DNA of 64,000 nt from Mesorhizobium sp. M4B.F.Ca.ET.058.02.1.1 (GCF_003952505.1 NZ_CP034450.1:1302001-1366000), one strand, 5' to 3'. Counted from the first letter of the stretch, positions 25,110-39,949 are shown. A program made the numbers and translations. Notes: generated from the letters alone by a model not told the origin.

Positions 25110-28100
25110 TTACGCAGGTATCTTGACGACAACCTCGGCCATCTCACCGGCCTTCGGCTCGAAAGACGAGGATTTTGTCTTGGTTCCATTGACTTCGAGC
25201 GAGATGGATTTGGTCTTTTTGTCGCGGATGACACGAACCTTGACTTCCGCCCCCAGCATCTTGAGCGTTGCCGCGTAGCCATCCCAGTGGCCAGGCAGTT
25301 TCGGCCGGAATGTGATCTGCTTGCCGCGCCGCTCGATGCCGAGAATGCCCTCGACCGCCGCGCGGTACAGCCAGCCGGCGGAACCCGTGTACCAGGTCCA
25401 GCCGCCACGCCCGCCCTTGCCTTCGCCGGCATAGATGTCGGCTGCCACGGCATAGGGCTCGACCCTGTAGTGCTCGGCTGCCGCCTCGTCCGACGCGTGA
25501 TTGACCGGGTTCAGCATCGAGAAGCAGCGATAGGCGTCGTCGGTGCGGCCCATTTCGGCGAGCGCGATGACGAACCAGGTGGCCGCGTGGGTGTACTGGC
25601 CGCCATTCTCGCGCACGCCGGGCGGGTAGCTCTTGATGTAGCCGGGATCCTTCTCCGTCTTCGAGAAGGGCGGCGTGAACAGCTTGACGATCTTGAGCTC
25701 GTCGTCGACCAGCATCTTGGTCGCCTGGTGCATGGCCGTGGTCGAACGCGCCGGATCGCCCTCGCCCGAAAGTACGCTCCACGACTGGGCGATGGAGTCT
25801 ATCTTGCATTCCTTGGCGTCATGCGAGCCGAGCGGCGTGCCGTCGTCGAAGCTGCCGCGCCGGTACCACTGCCCGTCCCAGGCGGTGGCCTCCAGCGCCC
25901 GCTTCAGCACGTCGGCATGCTTGTTCCAGGCCTGCGCCCGCTTGGCGTCGCCTTGCGCCTTGGCCACCGGGGCAAAGTCGCCCAGCGTCTTTAGCAGGAA
26001 CCAGCCCAGCCATACGCTCTCGCCTTTGCCGCCCTCGCCGACGCGGTTCATGCCATCGTTCCAGTCGCCGCCGAGGATCAGCGGCAGGCCGGCGGGGCTG
26101 CTGCGCTTGATGGCGAGATCCAGCGCCCGCGCGCAGTGATCGTAAAGCGAGGCGGTGGTCTTGGAGACCTCCGGCGTGAAGAAGGCATCGTGCTCGCCCT
26201 CGCCGAGCGGCTGGCCGTCGATGAAGGGAAGCTGCTCCTTGAGGATCGCCGCGTCGCCGGTCACGTCGATATAGCGGGCCGTTGCATGGGCCAGCCAGAC
26301 GACGTCATCCGAGATCATGGTGCGCACGCCGGCGTCGGTGCGCGGCAGCCACCAGTGCTGCACGTCGCCCTCCGGGAACTGCCGGCGCGCCGCGTTGAGG
26401 ATCTGGTCGCGCGCCAGCTTCGGATCATGTGCCAGCAAGGCCAGCGTATCCTGCAGCTGGTCGCGGAAGCCGAAGGCGCCGCTCGCCTGGTAGAAGGCGG
26501 AACGAGCGCGGATGCGGCAGGCAAGGCTTTGGTAAGGCAGCCAGTGGTTGACCATGGCATCCATCGCCTTGTCCGGCGTCTCGACCTGGATGGTGTCGAG
26601 GAAGCCGCGCCAGACGCGCTCGTTGTCGGCCAGCCGCTGGTCGAAGTCCTTGCCGCGATGGGCCTGCACCAGCGCGCTCGCCTCGGCGGGCGAAGCCGCG
26701 TCGCCGAGCACCCAGAGCAGCGTCACGTCGCCGCCGGCGGGGATGTCGATGTCGCTGGCGATCGCCGCGCAAGGGTCGTCGCCCGCCTCCACCCGGCCGG
26801 ACAGGGCGGCGCCCGCAAGCACGGCCTGCGGATATTCGCCGCTGCCGTGGCGGCCGATGAACTCGCCCCGGTCGGTCGTCGCCGACTGGACCTCGGTCGA
26901 GGCCGCGAGGAACGCCACCCGCTCACTGAAGTCGAGCCCGTAGGGGTTCTGGGCCAGTAGCGCGCCAGTCGCAACGTCCCGCGCCGGCACGATGGTCGCC
27001 GCCGTGCGCGAGCGATGGCCGCCCAGCACCCATTCGGCATAGGCATAGACGCGCAGCCTCGCCGGCACCGGGCCCGCATTCTGGATGCGCAGCCGGGTGA
27101 TCTTCACCGGATCGGCCGGATCGACCACTTGGGTCAGGTCCATCGACAGCGGCCCGCGCTTCGTACGGAAGGTCGAAAAACCCTGGCCGTGCCAGGTCTC
27201 GTAGGTCATGGCGGGGTCGCGCACCACCGCGGCCATCGGCGAGAAGGCCTTGCCGCTGGCGTGGTCGTAAATGTAGATGCCCTCGCCCGGCCGGTTGGTG
27301 ACAGGATCGTTCGACCACGGTGTCAGCTGGTAGTCGCGGCTGTTGCGGCTCCAGGTGAAGCCGGCGCCTTCGGCCGAGACGTGGAAGCCGAACGAGGCGT
27401 TGGAGATGACGTTGATCCAGGGCTGCGGTGTCGTTCGCCGGCCGGTGAGACGCGTGACATAGTGGCGGCCGTCGCCATCGAAACCACCAAAGCCGTTCCA
27501 GAGATTCAAGCCGCTGCCGTCGGCTTTTGCGCTGGTTGAGGCCGGGGCGGCAAAAGCCGGTTGCGCAATGGCCGGCAAGGTTGACACGGCCGCGACGCCG
27601 CCGGCCTGCTGCAGGGCGTCTCGCGCCTGCAGGGCAGCCGCTTCGGCGCGCTCGATCTGGTCGAAGATGGTGCCGTTGCGCGTATGCAGCGCGACGCGGG
27701 CGACCGCCAGCAGGGTCTTGTAGGTCGCCTCGTCCATGAGGTCGCGGCGCACGGCGAAAATGTGCTGGCGCGGACCGAGCTCCTTGCCGCGCAGGCGGCT
27801 GTTCTCGCACAGCGTCTCGACCGCGCGCTGCAGGTCCTGAACATAGGACGATGCCTGCTCGTTGACGACAACGAAGTCGATCATCATGCCGCGCGCTCGC
27901 ATATACTCCTGGAAGCGCAGCGCCTGGGCGACGATCTCCAGGTCGGCGACGTCGCCGATGCGGACCAGGAAGATCGGGAAATCGCCGGAGATGCTGGTCG
28001 GCCACAGGCTCGACTGCTTGCCGAGCCCGGAGGCGATGGAGTCCGCCGGCAGGCGCAGGAACGGATCGGGATAGATCAGGTAGCGCGCCAGCTTCTGTAC

Positions 28101-31100
28101 ATTGGCGGCGTCGGTCAGGCTGAGGCCGAGATGGCGGGTCTGCACCTGGCTGCGGGTCCAGGCCAGCATCGCCTGGCGAGCGAAGCTTTCCGGATGGTCG
28201 AGCCGGGCAACGGCTTCGTCGAGTTCCGCGCGGTTGGCGCCAACGATGGTCCAGAAGGTCAGCGAGATCTTCTTGTTGGCGGGCACGCGCACCTGACGGC
28301 GCAGCGAGGCGATCGGGTCCAGCGTGAAGCCGGAATGGCCGCCGAGCTTGGCGCCGGGATCGAAGGCGGCTGCGTCGACGATGGTGCGGCCGCGGCCGAT
28401 GAAGGCGCGCCGGTCGGTCTCGGCCTCGGCATCGCGCGACGGCCCCGACGGATCGGTGACGAAATGCGCCACGGCGATATCGGGGTCGTTTTTGTCGCGC
28501 TTGCGCCTGACGGCGAAGATCGCGCTGTTGTTCGAGGCGATCTCGGTCTCGACGAACATCTTCGAGAAGGCCGGATGGGCATTGTCGGAAGCTTCGTTGC
28601 CCAGCACCAGCTCGGCGAACGACGTCACCTCGATGTGCCGGTCGGTGGCGCCGTCATTGTAGAGCGTGACGCGGCGGCCCTCGCCATTGCCTTCCGAGAT
28701 GACGATGCATTCGACCTCCGAGCGCAGCGACCCGACCGATTTGATGAAGCTCGCCTTGTCGTCGGAGAACAGGGTCTGGACGCGCTCATGGTCGGTGCGC
28801 CGCGGCTCTGAGGTCGCCGACCACCAGTCGCCGGTGCCGGCATCGCGCAGGAAGATGTAAGAGCCGAGCCGGTCCTCGCTCGGGTCCGGCTGCCAGCGGG
28901 TGACGGCAAGTTCGCCGAAACGGCTGTAGCCGGAACCGGTGGCGGTGACCATGACCGAATAGCGGCCATTGGACATGACGTTGGTCGCACGCAGCGCCTT
29001 GGCCGGGTCGAGGATGATGCGCGTGTCCGGGCTCTCTGTCTCGGTCTCGTCCTTGGAGCGCTCGTCGGCTTCGGTCCTGACGGTGGCGGTCGGGATGTCG
29101 CGCGGCGCCCTCTCCTGCAGCAGGAGCTCGGCCGACTCGATCACCGGGTCGCTGTGGAAACGGTCGCGCAGGCGGCCTTCGAAGATGGCGTCGGCGACGG
29201 CTGCGATCGACATGCCGGAATGGTGCGCCATGTAGTTCAGCACTACGGCGTGGTCGGTGCCCTCGGGCACGCGCTGCGGGGTGAAATCGACGGCATCGTA
29301 GAAACCGTGCCGGCCAAGCGCGCCGATCGCCTTCAGCCGGGCCAGATTGTGCACCGCCTCCCGCGGATTGAACTGCGCCGCCAGGATCGTGGCGTAGGGC
29401 GCAATCACGGTGTTCTGGCCGAGACCGCGCTTGAGGCCGAGGCCGGGTACGCCGAAATTGGTGTACTGGTAGGTCAGCTCGCGGTCGCGGGCATTATAGG
29501 CCGCTTCCGAAATACCCCAGGGCACATTCTTGGAGCGCGCGTACTGGATCTGGCGCCTGATGATCAGCTTGCTGGTCTGGTTGAGGATCGAGCCATGCGG
29601 CTCCTTCATCACCAGCGGCGGCATCAGGTATTCGAACATCGAGCCCGACCAGGACATCAGCGCGCCCCGGAAGCCGATCTCGACGATCGGCCGGCCAAGC
29701 CGGAACCAGTGCTCGGTCGGCAGGTCGCCCTTGGCGATGGCGAACAGGCTGGTGAGCCGCGCCTCCGAGGCGAGCAGGTCGTAACAACTCTCGTCGAGCT
29801 GGTGCTCCTCGACCCGGTAGCCGATCGACAGAAGCTTGCGCTCCTGCCGCATCAGGAAGGAGAAATCCATCTCGAAGGCGTAGCGGCGGGCACGCTCGCG
29901 CAGGGCCAGAAGCTTGGCGCGCAAGGCCTCGACCGCGTTCTCGTCGTTGTGCGAGTCGTGCACATGCGCCTCGCAGGTGGCTTCGAGCCGCGCCGCCCAG
30001 TCGGCGATGACGTCGCTCTTCGGCGAGGCCGCCTCGGTGTGGATGGCGGCGGCGAGCTTGCGTATCTCTCCGGCCAGCACCGCCAGGTTGATGGTGCGGA
30101 TCGACGCCATCTCGGGCTGTGCCTTGATGGTCATGACGGCGCGGCGCATGCCGTCGAGACGGTCGGCAAGTCGCTGGCGCAGCGGCCTCAGCTGCCGGCG
30201 GTCGTCCGGCAATTCCTCAAGGCTCTCGTCGAGGATGGTCACCGTATCGAGGATGCCCTCGAAATCGCCCTGCAGACGGAAGGCGCTTCCGCCCATTCGG
30301 CGCAAGCCGCGGCGACCGCCACCAGATGGCCGGCGAGATTGCCGCTGTCGACGGCCGAGATGTAGAGCGGATAGAGCGGCTTCAGCGTCGTCGTGTCGTA
30401 CCAGTTGTAGAGATGGCCGCGGTCGCGCGGCATGCTCTCGATGGTCGTCATCGTCGCGTCAATGCGCGTGATGGCGTCAGACAGGCTGATCCAGCCGAAG
30501 TCGCGCGCCGACACCACCGACAGCAGGTAGACGCCGATATTGGTCGGCGAAGTGCGCGGCGCCACCACCGGCGCCGGGCTTTCCTGGAAATTGTCGGGCG
30601 GCAGATGGTGATGCTCGGCCGTCACGAAAGTCTCGAAATAGTGCCAGGTGCGCCGCGCGATGGTGCGCAGCGTATGGATGTCGGCGGCCGAGATGCGCAG
30701 CCGGTCCTCGGTCTCGGCCGAGCGGCTGATCCAGCAGGCGACAGCCGGCGAGCCAATCCAGAAGATGGCGAAGAAGAAGGCGACGAAGGCGCCGGTGGAA
30801 TCGGCCAGCACCGGGATGGCAAGGCCGACGACGCCGATGATCACCGCGCCATACATCATGCCGTAATAGGCGCCGAGGTCACTGCCGCCGCTCTTGTGCG
30901 CCTGCGAGGCGGTGCGCCATTCAAGCAGGTTCTGCCGGCTGACGAACAAGCGATAGAGGGTGCGGATGATGGCATCGCCCATCATCCAGGCGAGATGCGC
31001 CATCAGCAGCACCTTGAGCGCGACCAGGGCGGTGCCGAAGATGGTGTCGCGCGCCAGCGCCGAAAAATGGCCGCGCGGGGTCTGGTCGCCGCTCTTGGGC

Positions 31101-33700
31101 AGGATGCCATTGACGATGTCAAAGGTGGGCGCCATGAACAAAGTGAGGATCAGTAGCGCCTGCCATTGAGCGGCTTGCGTGAAGGGCAGCAGGGTCCAGC
31201 CGGCGATCGCCGCCATCACCCAGAAGATCGGCGTGAGCGAGCGGCGCAGATTGTCGACCATCTTCCAGCGCGACAGCGCCGGCACGCCGGAGCGCGGGTC
31301 GAGGATGAAGCCGAGAAGCTGCCAGTCGCCGCGCGCCCAGCGGTGATGGCGTGATGCGTCTACCGAATAGCGGGTCGGGTAGTCCTCGACCAGTTCGACA
31401 TCGGTGACCAGCGCCGAGCGCGCCAGCGCCCCTTCGAGCAAATCGTGGCTGAGGATGGTGTTTTCCTCGATGCGGCCCTTCAGCGCCGCCTCGAAAGCGT
31501 CGACATGGTAGAGGCCCTTGCCGGTGAAGGAGCCGTCGCCGAAGACGTCCTGATAGACGTCCGAAACGGCAAAGACATAGGGGTCGAGGCCGCGGTTGGC
31601 GGAGAAAACGCGCTGGAAGAAGGAGGCGTCGTCGCCGCTGGTCAGCGAAGCGGTGATGCGTGGCTGCAGAATGGTGTAGCCAGCGGTGACGACGCGTTTT
31701 GAGGCGTCGAAATGCGGCCGGTTGAGAGGGTGGCTGAGCTTGCCGGCCAAGCTGGCCACTGCATCGCGTGTGGTGCGCGTGTCGGCGTCCAGCGTCATCA
31801 CATGGACGACGTTTTCCGGCAGCGGCACGTCAAGCGGCAAATAGGTGGTGTCGCTGTCACCGCGCAGCAGAAGGTTCAGCTCATGCAGCTTGCCGCGCTT
31901 GCGCTCCCAGCCCATCCAGCAGCCCTGCGCGGCGTTGTAGAGCCGGCGCCGGTGCAGGACATAGAAGAGCGGCGCACCTTCGGTCGGATAGCGGGCGTTG
32001 AGCCTGGCGATCTCGTCGCGGGCAAATTGCAGGATCTCGATGTCGGCGGCGTCGATCTCGGTCTTCGAGTCCGGCCAGTCCGAAAGCAGCGCGAAATGGA
32101 TTTCGCCCGCCGAATTGGCGAGGTGATGTACCTCGATGTTGCGGATATTCTCCTCGACATCGTCGCGCGAGCCGATCAGCGAGGGCACCACGACCAGCGT
32201 GCGCGCCTCGGCGGGCACGCCATGCTTGTAGTCATAGCCGACGAGCCGCGTCGGCTTCAGGAACAGCGAGACGACGGTGTTGAAGAAGGCGAGCGCGCCT
32301 TCCGAGGCCGGCACGGCGAACAAGGCCAGCATCAGGACGATCGACGGCAGCGCCAGGCCGAGGTGGTCGAGCGCGTTGCCGGCGAGCGCCAGCAACAGCA
32401 CCGTCAACGCAAAGACCGGCACGACGACGCCCAGCCAGCCGGTGGCGGAGAAAGCGCGTTTGACCGTGACGCTGATGGTTGGCCGATAGCCGATCGCCTT
32501 TTCCAGCTCCAGCCGGCGCGGGCCGACCAGAAAGAAGCCGACATCGGTATGCACCGTGGCATCGGTGTCGGGCGCCTCGGCCTGGGGAACCTCAGCGCCG
32601 GAGGCATCGGCGATCAAAACATGGCCGGCAAGCTCGATCGCCTTTTCGGCGACGCGGAATTCAGAGAGCTCCGACCGGCGCGCCAGTTCCTCGATGGCGG
32701 TGCGGTACTGGTCGCGTGAGAAGAAGTCGAGCGCGGCGAAGTCGGTCTTCTCGCGCAGCAGCGTGTCGATGCGGCTGACGCCCTCGAACCAGACCGTCCA
32801 GTCGACGTCATTGATGAGGCGCAGGCCGCGGATGATGTTGCCGGTGGTGACGTTGCCGCTGGACAGTGTGTGATGCTCGGAGATGATGATCTCCTCGGCA
32901 TCGGAGCCGGTCTTTTCCAGCTCGCTTTCCAGCCATTCCAGCGCCCGGCCGGCGTTCTGCGAGCCGTCGCGCAGGCGGTAGAGCAATTGGGTGGCGAAAG
33001 TGGTGTCCTGCGCGTGGCTGCCATAGTGCGACAGGATCTTCTGCCGGTCGGCATTGTCGTCTGTCGCCAGCACCCGGTCGGCGACCTCGTTGGCGATCTG
33101 GCGCATCTGCCTGGTGCGGTTGACGCGCACGGCGATGCGGCGGAGATTCTCGATCAGCACGAAGCGCAACAGCGACGGCAGCGCCCAGAGCTCGCCGATC
33201 TTGAGCGGCTCGACCGACTGGAAGCCCTCGACGATCGCCTTGAACATGGTGGCCGAGACCGAGCTGTCGGAATGCGCGACATAGGTCCAGGCCAGCGCCA
33301 GCGCGCGCGGCACGGTGGTTCCGTCGGCCAGCTTCAGCGTCGGCAGCTGGCGATAGAAGCGGCGCGGCAGGTCGCGCTTGACCTGGAAGATGGTCTCCTC
33401 GACCAGGTAGTTGTTGTCGAGCAGCCATTGCGCCGCCGGGGTGATGGTTTCGCCCTTGGCCTGCGCGGCATTGGTCGAGCGGTAGACTTCGAGGATTCGC
33501 TTGGCGCTGTCGCGGATGCGGGCCTGGAACTCGAACGGCGCCAGACCGAACAGATCCTTGACGTCCCCTTTGGCAAGGCCGGCACCCAACTCGCGTAGCC
33601 GGTCTTCCGGCATGAAATTGGAACGTATCGGCGCTTCGGTGATGACCGGGAAGCTGGCGCTCGTGAGTTCGATCTTGGCGGGATTCGTCTGTATGTTCAT
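25110..33700 (-). CDS. ndvB: Cyclic beta-1,2-glucan synthase NdvB, interrupted by a frameshift
   Basis: Giant inner-membrane enzyme that initiates, elongates and cyclises beta-1,2-glucan from UDP-glucose. The first segment starts at the ATG at 33700 and carries the membrane segments and glycosyltransferase parts (DADT; ASRHHRWARGDWQLL), staying in frame to about 30288. The second, ending at 25110, carries the GH94-like phosphorylase region with the acidic motif LILGGDWNDGMNR, which controls chain length. Between AEWAEAP and FRLQGDFEGIL the frame changes. The whole span is 8591 bases; adding one base gives 2863 residues, the expected NdvB size. As written, the protein would stop after 1153 residues, losing the GH94 part. 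Sequence error or true mutation cannot be separated here. Confidence 0.93.
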
Positions 33701-33970
33701 TTATATTTCCGTATGGCGGGCACGGTGCGGCGTCCCCGCCACGGCAATGGCCCTAAAACCTGCTCAAATGCAATTGGTTGCATGTCAACTTAGGCCGAAA
33801 GTTCGTTCTCCGCACCACGACAGGGCGTCATCTCTCAGCAACTCGATGGACGAGCGCCCCACGCTCCCCGTCCCATATCTGATCGATGGAAGGAATCCGG
33901 CTTTTTCGTGATGCGGGCAAGAGCTTACGCCAATTTTCGCCGGCGCCGCGATCATGTTTGGCAACAGGCG

Positions 33971-34558
33971 TTAATGGTTGCTGCCAGCCCGATCGATGCG
34001 GATCACGAACAGGATCGTGCCGGCGGCCGGCTCCAGGCGCTGTCTCGGGGTGCCCAGATCCAGCACCAGCGCATCGAGCGGGCCGAGGCGCTCGGGCGCG
34101 TCGCCGGCAAGCACGATCTCGCCATCGAGAGGCAGGACAAGGGTCGTGTCCGCCCTGGCCTCGATTTCCAGAGGCGCCGCGACCGTCAGGCGCTCGACGG
34201 TGTGCGTCATGCGGCCGCGCCGGGTCATGACATTGAGGTCGGTGATCGGGCCGGAGATCAGCGCGGCCGCGGTCGGCACATCGGCTGCAAAGGAAAAAGG
34301 GGCGGAGGCCGCGGTCAGTTCGGCCGGCGCGCGGCCGGCGACGTCGAGTACGATCCCCTGCCCTGCCAGCACGCAAAGCGTGCGGTCGATGCCGGCGAAG
34401 CTGGAGAACGGGCCGCCGGCCTCGACGCGCGCCATCGAGATGCGCCAGTCGAAATTGTCGAACCCGGCGCCGCCGGGCGAAACAGTGATTTCGGTCGTCG
34501 TGCCGCCGCCGTTCTTCCACGGCATGACGCGGTAGCCGGCGGCACGAAGGATGCGCAT
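33971..34558 (-). CDS. hutD: HutD-family protein of histidine utilisation
   Basis: Cupin-like protein of 195 residues found in hut clusters. In Pseudomonas HutD is reported to limit hut expression, perhaps by binding formylglutamate or a related intermediate; it has no established enzyme activity. The family start MRILRAAGYRVMPWKNGGGT and the motif DWRISMARVEAGGPFS are visible. The start ATG at 34558 lies four bases after the hutU stop, so the two are translated together. A longer frame exists upstream, but it lies inside hutU. It is the last gene of the leftward hutI-hutH-hutG-hutU-hutD series. Confidence 0.88.
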   Translation of the reverse strand: MRILRAAGYRVMPWKNGGGTTTEITVSPGGAGFDNFDWRISMARVEAGGPFSSFAGIDRTLCVLAGQGIVLDVAGRAPAELTAASAPFSFAADVPTAAALISGPITDLNVMTRRGRMTHTVERLTVAAPLEIEARADTTLVLPLDGEIVLAGDAPERLGPLDALVLDLGTPRQRLEPAAGTILFVIRIDRAGSNH

Positions 34559-34562
34559 CGGC

Positions 34563-36233
<1,671 letters not shown>

Positions 36234-36261
36234 CATTGTCCCTTTCGAGTAAGGCGGCGCG

Positions 36262-37080
36262 TCAGCGCCCGGCCCAGTCAATGGTGGTTTCGAGGATGGT
36301 CTTCAGCGTGGCGCGGATCGGCGCCGCGTATTCGGGATCGTAGGGCACCGGCCAGTTGTCCGGCGCGCCCCTTCCTTCGGGCTCGCGCATGTAGCCGCGG
36401 TTGGAAAGCTCCATCTGCAGCGCATGGACACCGTTTTGCGGATGGCCGAAACTGCGCGTGATCCAGCCGCCCTTGAAGCGGCCGTTGACCACCCATGTCT
36501 GACCGGTTGCGGCCATGATCTCGGCGACCTTGGCCTGAAGGGCCGGATCGGTGCTTTTGCCGTCATTGGTGCCGAGGTTGAACACCGGCAGCGTGCCCCC
36601 GAACAGGCGCGGCAGCACCGAGCGGATCGAGTGGCAGTCGTAGAGGACGATTCTTCCGTGCATGCCGTGCAGGCGGTCGATCTCGGCCTGCAGGGCGGCA
36701 TGGTAAGGCTTGAAGTAGGTCTCGCGGCGCTCGTCGATTTCCGAAGGCGTCGGCTCCTCACCCATATGGTAGAGCGGATCGCCGTCGAAGGTCTCGGTCG
36801 GGCAAAGGCCGGTCGTCGCCTGGCCGGGATAGAGCGAGACGCCGGACGGGTCGCGATTGACGTCGATGACGGTGCGCGAGATCGCGGTGTGCACCACCGT
36901 CGCGCCGAGGTCGGCCGCAAAATCGTAGAGCTTGTCGATCCACCAGTCGCAGTCGCGGCGGCCGAGCCAGGGCGAGACCAGCCGGCTGTCGAGACCGGCA
37001 AGGTCGATGCCGGTGTGCGGGATCGAGACCAGCAAGGGTGCGGTGCCTCGGGTTACGGTGAGCCAGGAAGGCGCGGCCAT
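36262..37080 (-). CDS. hutG: N-formylglutamate deformylase
   Basis: Hydrolyses N-formyl-L-glutamate to glutamate and formate, the last step of the HutF route. It has 272 residues. Metal-ligand candidates occur in SIPHTG (His near residue 22), the acidic/aromatic [13 protein letters not shown], and YDCHSIRSV. The combination with hutF, not a formimidoylglutamase, shows that this organism uses the five-step formylglutamate pathway. The ATG at 37080 overlaps the hutH stop as TGATG, a standard coupling; a GTG one codon upstream is also possible. Confidence 0.93.
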   Translation of the reverse strand: MAAPSWLTVTRGTAPLLVSIPHTGIDLAGLDSRLVSPWLGRRDCDWWIDKLYDFAADLGATVVHTAISRTVIDVNRDPSGVSLYPGQATTGLCPTETFDGDPLYHMGEEPTPSEIDERRETYFKPYHAALQAEIDRLHGMHGRIVLYDCHSIRSVLPRLFGGTLPVFNLGTNDGKSTDPALQAKVAEIMAATGQTWVVNGRFKGGWITRSFGHPQNGVHALQMELSNRGYMREPEGRGAPDNWPVPYDPEYAAPIRATLKTILETTIDWAGR

Positions 37081-38621
37081 CACACCGCTCCCGCAATCGC
37101 CGGCAAGGCCACGGCGCTCGCCGCACTCACCGCGGCGCCGCTGCGCACCATGGCGATGGCCTTTTCCATGTCGGGATGGAAATGGCGGTCATTGTCGAGA
37201 TGCGGCACTTCGGCCCGGACCAGCTTGCGCACCGCTTCAAGAGCTTCGCTCGACGCCAGCGGCGCATGGAAATCGCAGCCTTGAGCGGCCGCCAGGAGTT
37301 CGATGCCGATGACGGCGGTCGCATTCTCGATCATGCCAAGCAAGCGGCGGGCGCCGTGCGCGGCCATCGAGACATGGTCTTCCTGGTTGGCGGAGGTCGG
37401 GATCGAATCGACGCTTGCCGGATAGGCCTTCTGCTTGTTTTCGGAAACCAGCGCCGCCGCCGTCACCTGCGGGATCATGAAGCCGGAATTCAGTCCCGGC
37501 TTCGGCGTCAGGAAGGCCGGCATGCCGGACAGCGCCGGATCGACCAGCATGGCGATGCGGCGCTCCGACAGCGAGCCGATCTCGCAGACGGCAAGCGCGA
37601 TCATGTCGGCGGCGAAGGCCACCGGCTCGGCGTGGAAATTGCCGCCCGAAAGCGCCGTATCGTCCTCGGCGAAGATCAGCGGATTGTCGGTGACGCCATT
37701 GGCCTCGGTCTCAAGCGTGTCGGCCGCCTTGCGCAGCACATCGAGGGCGGCGCCCATCACCTGCGGCTGGCAGCGCAGGCAGTACGGATCCTGCACGCGC
37801 TCGTCGCCCACGCGGTGCGATTCACGGATGGCGCTGCCGGCCATCAAATTGCGCAGCGCATCCGCCGTCTCGATCTGGCCGCGATGCTTTCTGAGCAGAT
37901 GGATGCGCGGGTCGAAGGGCGCGTCCGAGCCCTTGGCGGCGTCCGTCGACAGCGCGCCGGCGACCAGCGCCGACTGATAGAGGGTCTCGGCCTCGAACAG
38001 GCCGGCCAGCGCGAAAGCCGTCGAGAACTGCGTGCCGTTGAGCAGCGCCAGGCCTTCCTTGGCACCCAACGTCACCGGCTCCAGCCCGTGCGAGACGAAA
38101 GCGACCTTGGCCGGGAAACGACCGTGCGGGGTAAAACATTCGCCGACGCCGATCATCGCTGCCGTCATGTGCGACAGCGGCGCGAGGTCGCCGGAGGCGC
38201 CGACCGAGCCTTGCGCCGGCACCACCGGAATGACGTCGTTGGCGAGCATCGCTTCCAGCAGCGCGATGGTCTGCGGCCGCACGCCGGAGGCGCCCTGCGC
38301 GAGGCTGGCGAGCTTCAGCGCCATCATCAGCCGGGTGACGGCAACCGGCATAGGCTCGCCGACGCCGGCGGCATGCGACAGCACGATGTTGCGCTGCAGG
38401 GTTTCGAGATCGGCGGCGGGTATGCGCACGCTGGCCAGCTTGCCGAAGCCAGTGTTGATGCCATAGACCGGCTCGCCCTTGGCGACAATCCGCTCAACCG
38501 CCTCGGCGCTGGCCTTGATCCTCGGCTTGCAGGCGGCGTCCAGCTTCGGCACCGCGCCGCGGTAGATGGCGCGCCAGTCGGCCAGCGTTGCGTTGCCGGG
38601 CTTCAGAACGAGTTCGGTCAT
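37080..38621 (-). CDS. hutH: Histidine ammonia-lyase
   Basis: Removes ammonia from L-histidine to give trans-urocanate, the first step of the pathway. It has 513 residues, as usual. The self-formed MIO electrophile arises from Ala142-Ser143-Gly144 in [11 protein letters not shown], and the active-site Tyr53 in GINTGFG's PVYGI context is present, as is the late motif [14 protein letters not shown]. The ATG at 38621 follows GAGAGG and overlaps the hutI stop by four bases. It is second in the leftward hut operon. Confidence 0.96.
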   Translation of the reverse strand: MTELVLKPGNATLADWRAIYRGAVPKLDAACKPRIKASAEAVERIVAKGEPVYGINTGFGKLASVRIPAADLETLQRNIVLSHAAGVGEPMPVAVTRLMMALKLASLAQGASGVRPQTIALLEAMLANDVIPVVPAQGSVGASGDLAPLSHMTAAMIGVGECFTPHGRFPAKVAFVSHGLEPVTLGAKEGLALLNGTQFSTAFALAGLFEAETLYQSALVAGALSTDAAKGSDAPFDPRIHLLRKHRGQIETADALRNLMAGSAIRESHRVGDERVQDPYCLRCQPQVMGAALDVLRKAADTLETEANGVTDNPLIFAEDDTALSGGNFHAEPVAFAADMIALAVCEIGSLSERRIAMLVDPALSGMPAFLTPKPGLNSGFMIPQVTAAALVSENKQKAYPASVDSIPTSANQEDHVSMAAHGARRLLGMIENATAVIGIELLAAAQGCDFHAPLASSEALEAVRKLVRAEVPHLDNDRHFHPDMEKAIAMVRSGAAVSAASAVALPAIAGAV

Positions 38622-39853
38622 TGTCCTCTCCAGATGCGGGCATGCAGCGGGTTGAAACCCATGCGGTAGACGAGTTCGGCCGGGCGCTCGATGTCCCAGA
38701 TGGCGAGGTCGGCGGACTTTCCCGCCTCCAGCGTGCCGGTGTTTTCCAGCAGGCCAAGCGCACGCGCGGCTTCGCGGGTAACGCCGGCAAGGCATTCCTC
38801 GACAGTCAGCCCGAACAAGGTGGCCGCCATGTTCATGGTGAGCAGCAGGGACGTGAGCGGCGAAGTGCCAGGATTGCTGTCCGTGGCGACCGCCATCTTC
38901 ACGCCATGCCGGCGGAACAGCTCGACCGGCGGCCTCTTGGTCTCGCGGATGAAGTAATAGGCGCCGGGCAGGATCGTCGCCACGGTTCCGGCCCTGGCCA
39001 TCGCCGCCGCGCCCGCCTCGTCGGTGTATTCGAGATGGTCGGCCGACAGCGCGCCGTAACGCGCGGCAAGCTCGGCGCCATGCAGGTTGGAGAGCTGGTC
39101 GGCGTGGAGTTTTACGGGCAGACCGAGCGTCTTGGCCTTGTCGAAGACGCGCGCCATCTGCTCCGGTGAAAAGGCAATGCCCTCGCAGAAACCGTCAATC
39201 GCGTCGGCCAGGCCTTCCGCGGCCACGGCGGGCATGATCTCGCTCGCGACGAGATCGATGAAGGCGTCCTTGTCGCCCTTGGCCTCCGGCGGCAGAGCAT
39301 GGGCGGCGAGGCATGTCGTGCGGACCGTCACCGAGCGTTTGTCACCGAGTCGCCGCGCGGCACGCAGCGACTTCTTCTCATTGTCGACGTCAAGGCCATA
39401 GCCCGACTTCACTTCGATCGTGGTGACACCCTCGGCGATCAGCGCGTCGAGGCGCGGCAATGTCTGGGCTACCAGTTCGTCCTCGCTGGCGGAACGCAAT
39501 GACTTCACCGAGGAAACGATTCCGCCGCCGGCTTTGGCCACCTCTTCATAGGTGGCGCCGGCCAGCCGCATCTCGAACTCGTTGGCGCGGTTGCCGGCGT
39601 AGACGAGATGGGTGTGGCAATCGACCAGGCCGGGCGTGACCCAGCGGCCTTCGCAGTCGGTGATGTCAGCGCCCTGGGCAAGCGCCGCCGGCAGATCGGC
39701 TTCCGGCCCGGCATAGGTGATCAGGCCGTCGCGCGCGACGACTGCGCCCCTTTCGGCGATGCCCAGTCCCGGCGCGCCTTCGGCCATCGTCGCCAGGCGC
39801 GCATTGCGCCAAAGGTGAAGGCCCCCTGCCCGGCTTTTGATTTCTGCCGCCAT
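38618..39853 (-). CDS. hutI: Imidazolonepropionase
   Basis: Amidohydrolase-superfamily enzyme that opens the imidazolone ring to N-formimidoyl-glutamate, step three. It has 411 residues. The metal pair is His80 and His82 in [11 protein letters not shown]. Further motifs are [17 protein letters not shown] with its His, and the Asp in [11 protein letters not shown]. Two adjacent ATGs (39856 and 39853) follow GGAAAAG; the second is better spaced. It is first in the leftward operon hutI-hutH-hutG-hutU-hutD, directly next to the HutC-type palindrome. Confidence 0.95.
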   Translation of the reverse strand: MAAEIKSRAGGLHLWRNARLATMAEGAPGLGIAERGAVVARDGLITYAGPEADLPAALAQGADITDCEGRWVTPGLVDCHTHLVYAGNRANEFEMRLAGATYEEVAKAGGGIVSSVKSLRSASEDELVAQTLPRLDALIAEGVTTIEVKSGYGLDVDNEKKSLRAARRLGDKRSVTVRTTCLAAHALPPEAKGDKDAFIDLVASEIMPAVAAEGLADAIDGFCEGIAFSPEQMARVFDKAKTLGLPVKLHADQLSNLHGAELAARYGALSADHLEYTDEAGAAAMARAGTVATILPGAYYFIRETKRPPVELFRRHGVKMAVATDSNPGTSPLTSLLLTMNMAATLFGLTVEECLAGVTREAARALGLLENTGTLEAGKSADLAIWDIERPAELVYRMGFNPLHARIWRGQ

Positions 39854-39881
39854 CATCTTTTCCGTTTGATTGGATAACAAT

Positions 39882-39895
39882 TATGTATATACATA
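39882..39895. promoter_or_regulatory. Putative HutC operator between hutI and hutF
   Basis: The 14-base perfect palindrome TATGTATATACATA contains TGTATATACA. HutC-type GntR repressors are known to bind TGTA-N2-TACA-like sites, and hutC itself lies at 41330. The site is centred in the 96-base divergent region, so one bound dimer could repress both hut transcription units until urocanate is present. Placement is seen; binding is inferred. Confidence 0.78.
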
Positions 39896-39949
39896 TTGAA
39901 GCGCACTGCAAGTGCTATTGTCATCGGAAAGCGGGATTCGGAGAAAATC

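Noticed and set aside
33701..33970. Extra gene between ndvB and hutD
   Set aside because: Short frames only, without start signals; treated as promoter/leader sequence for ndvB and the hut operon end.
37176..38669. 497-codon rightward frame opposite hutH
   Set aside because: Antisense shadow of histidine ammonia-lyase.
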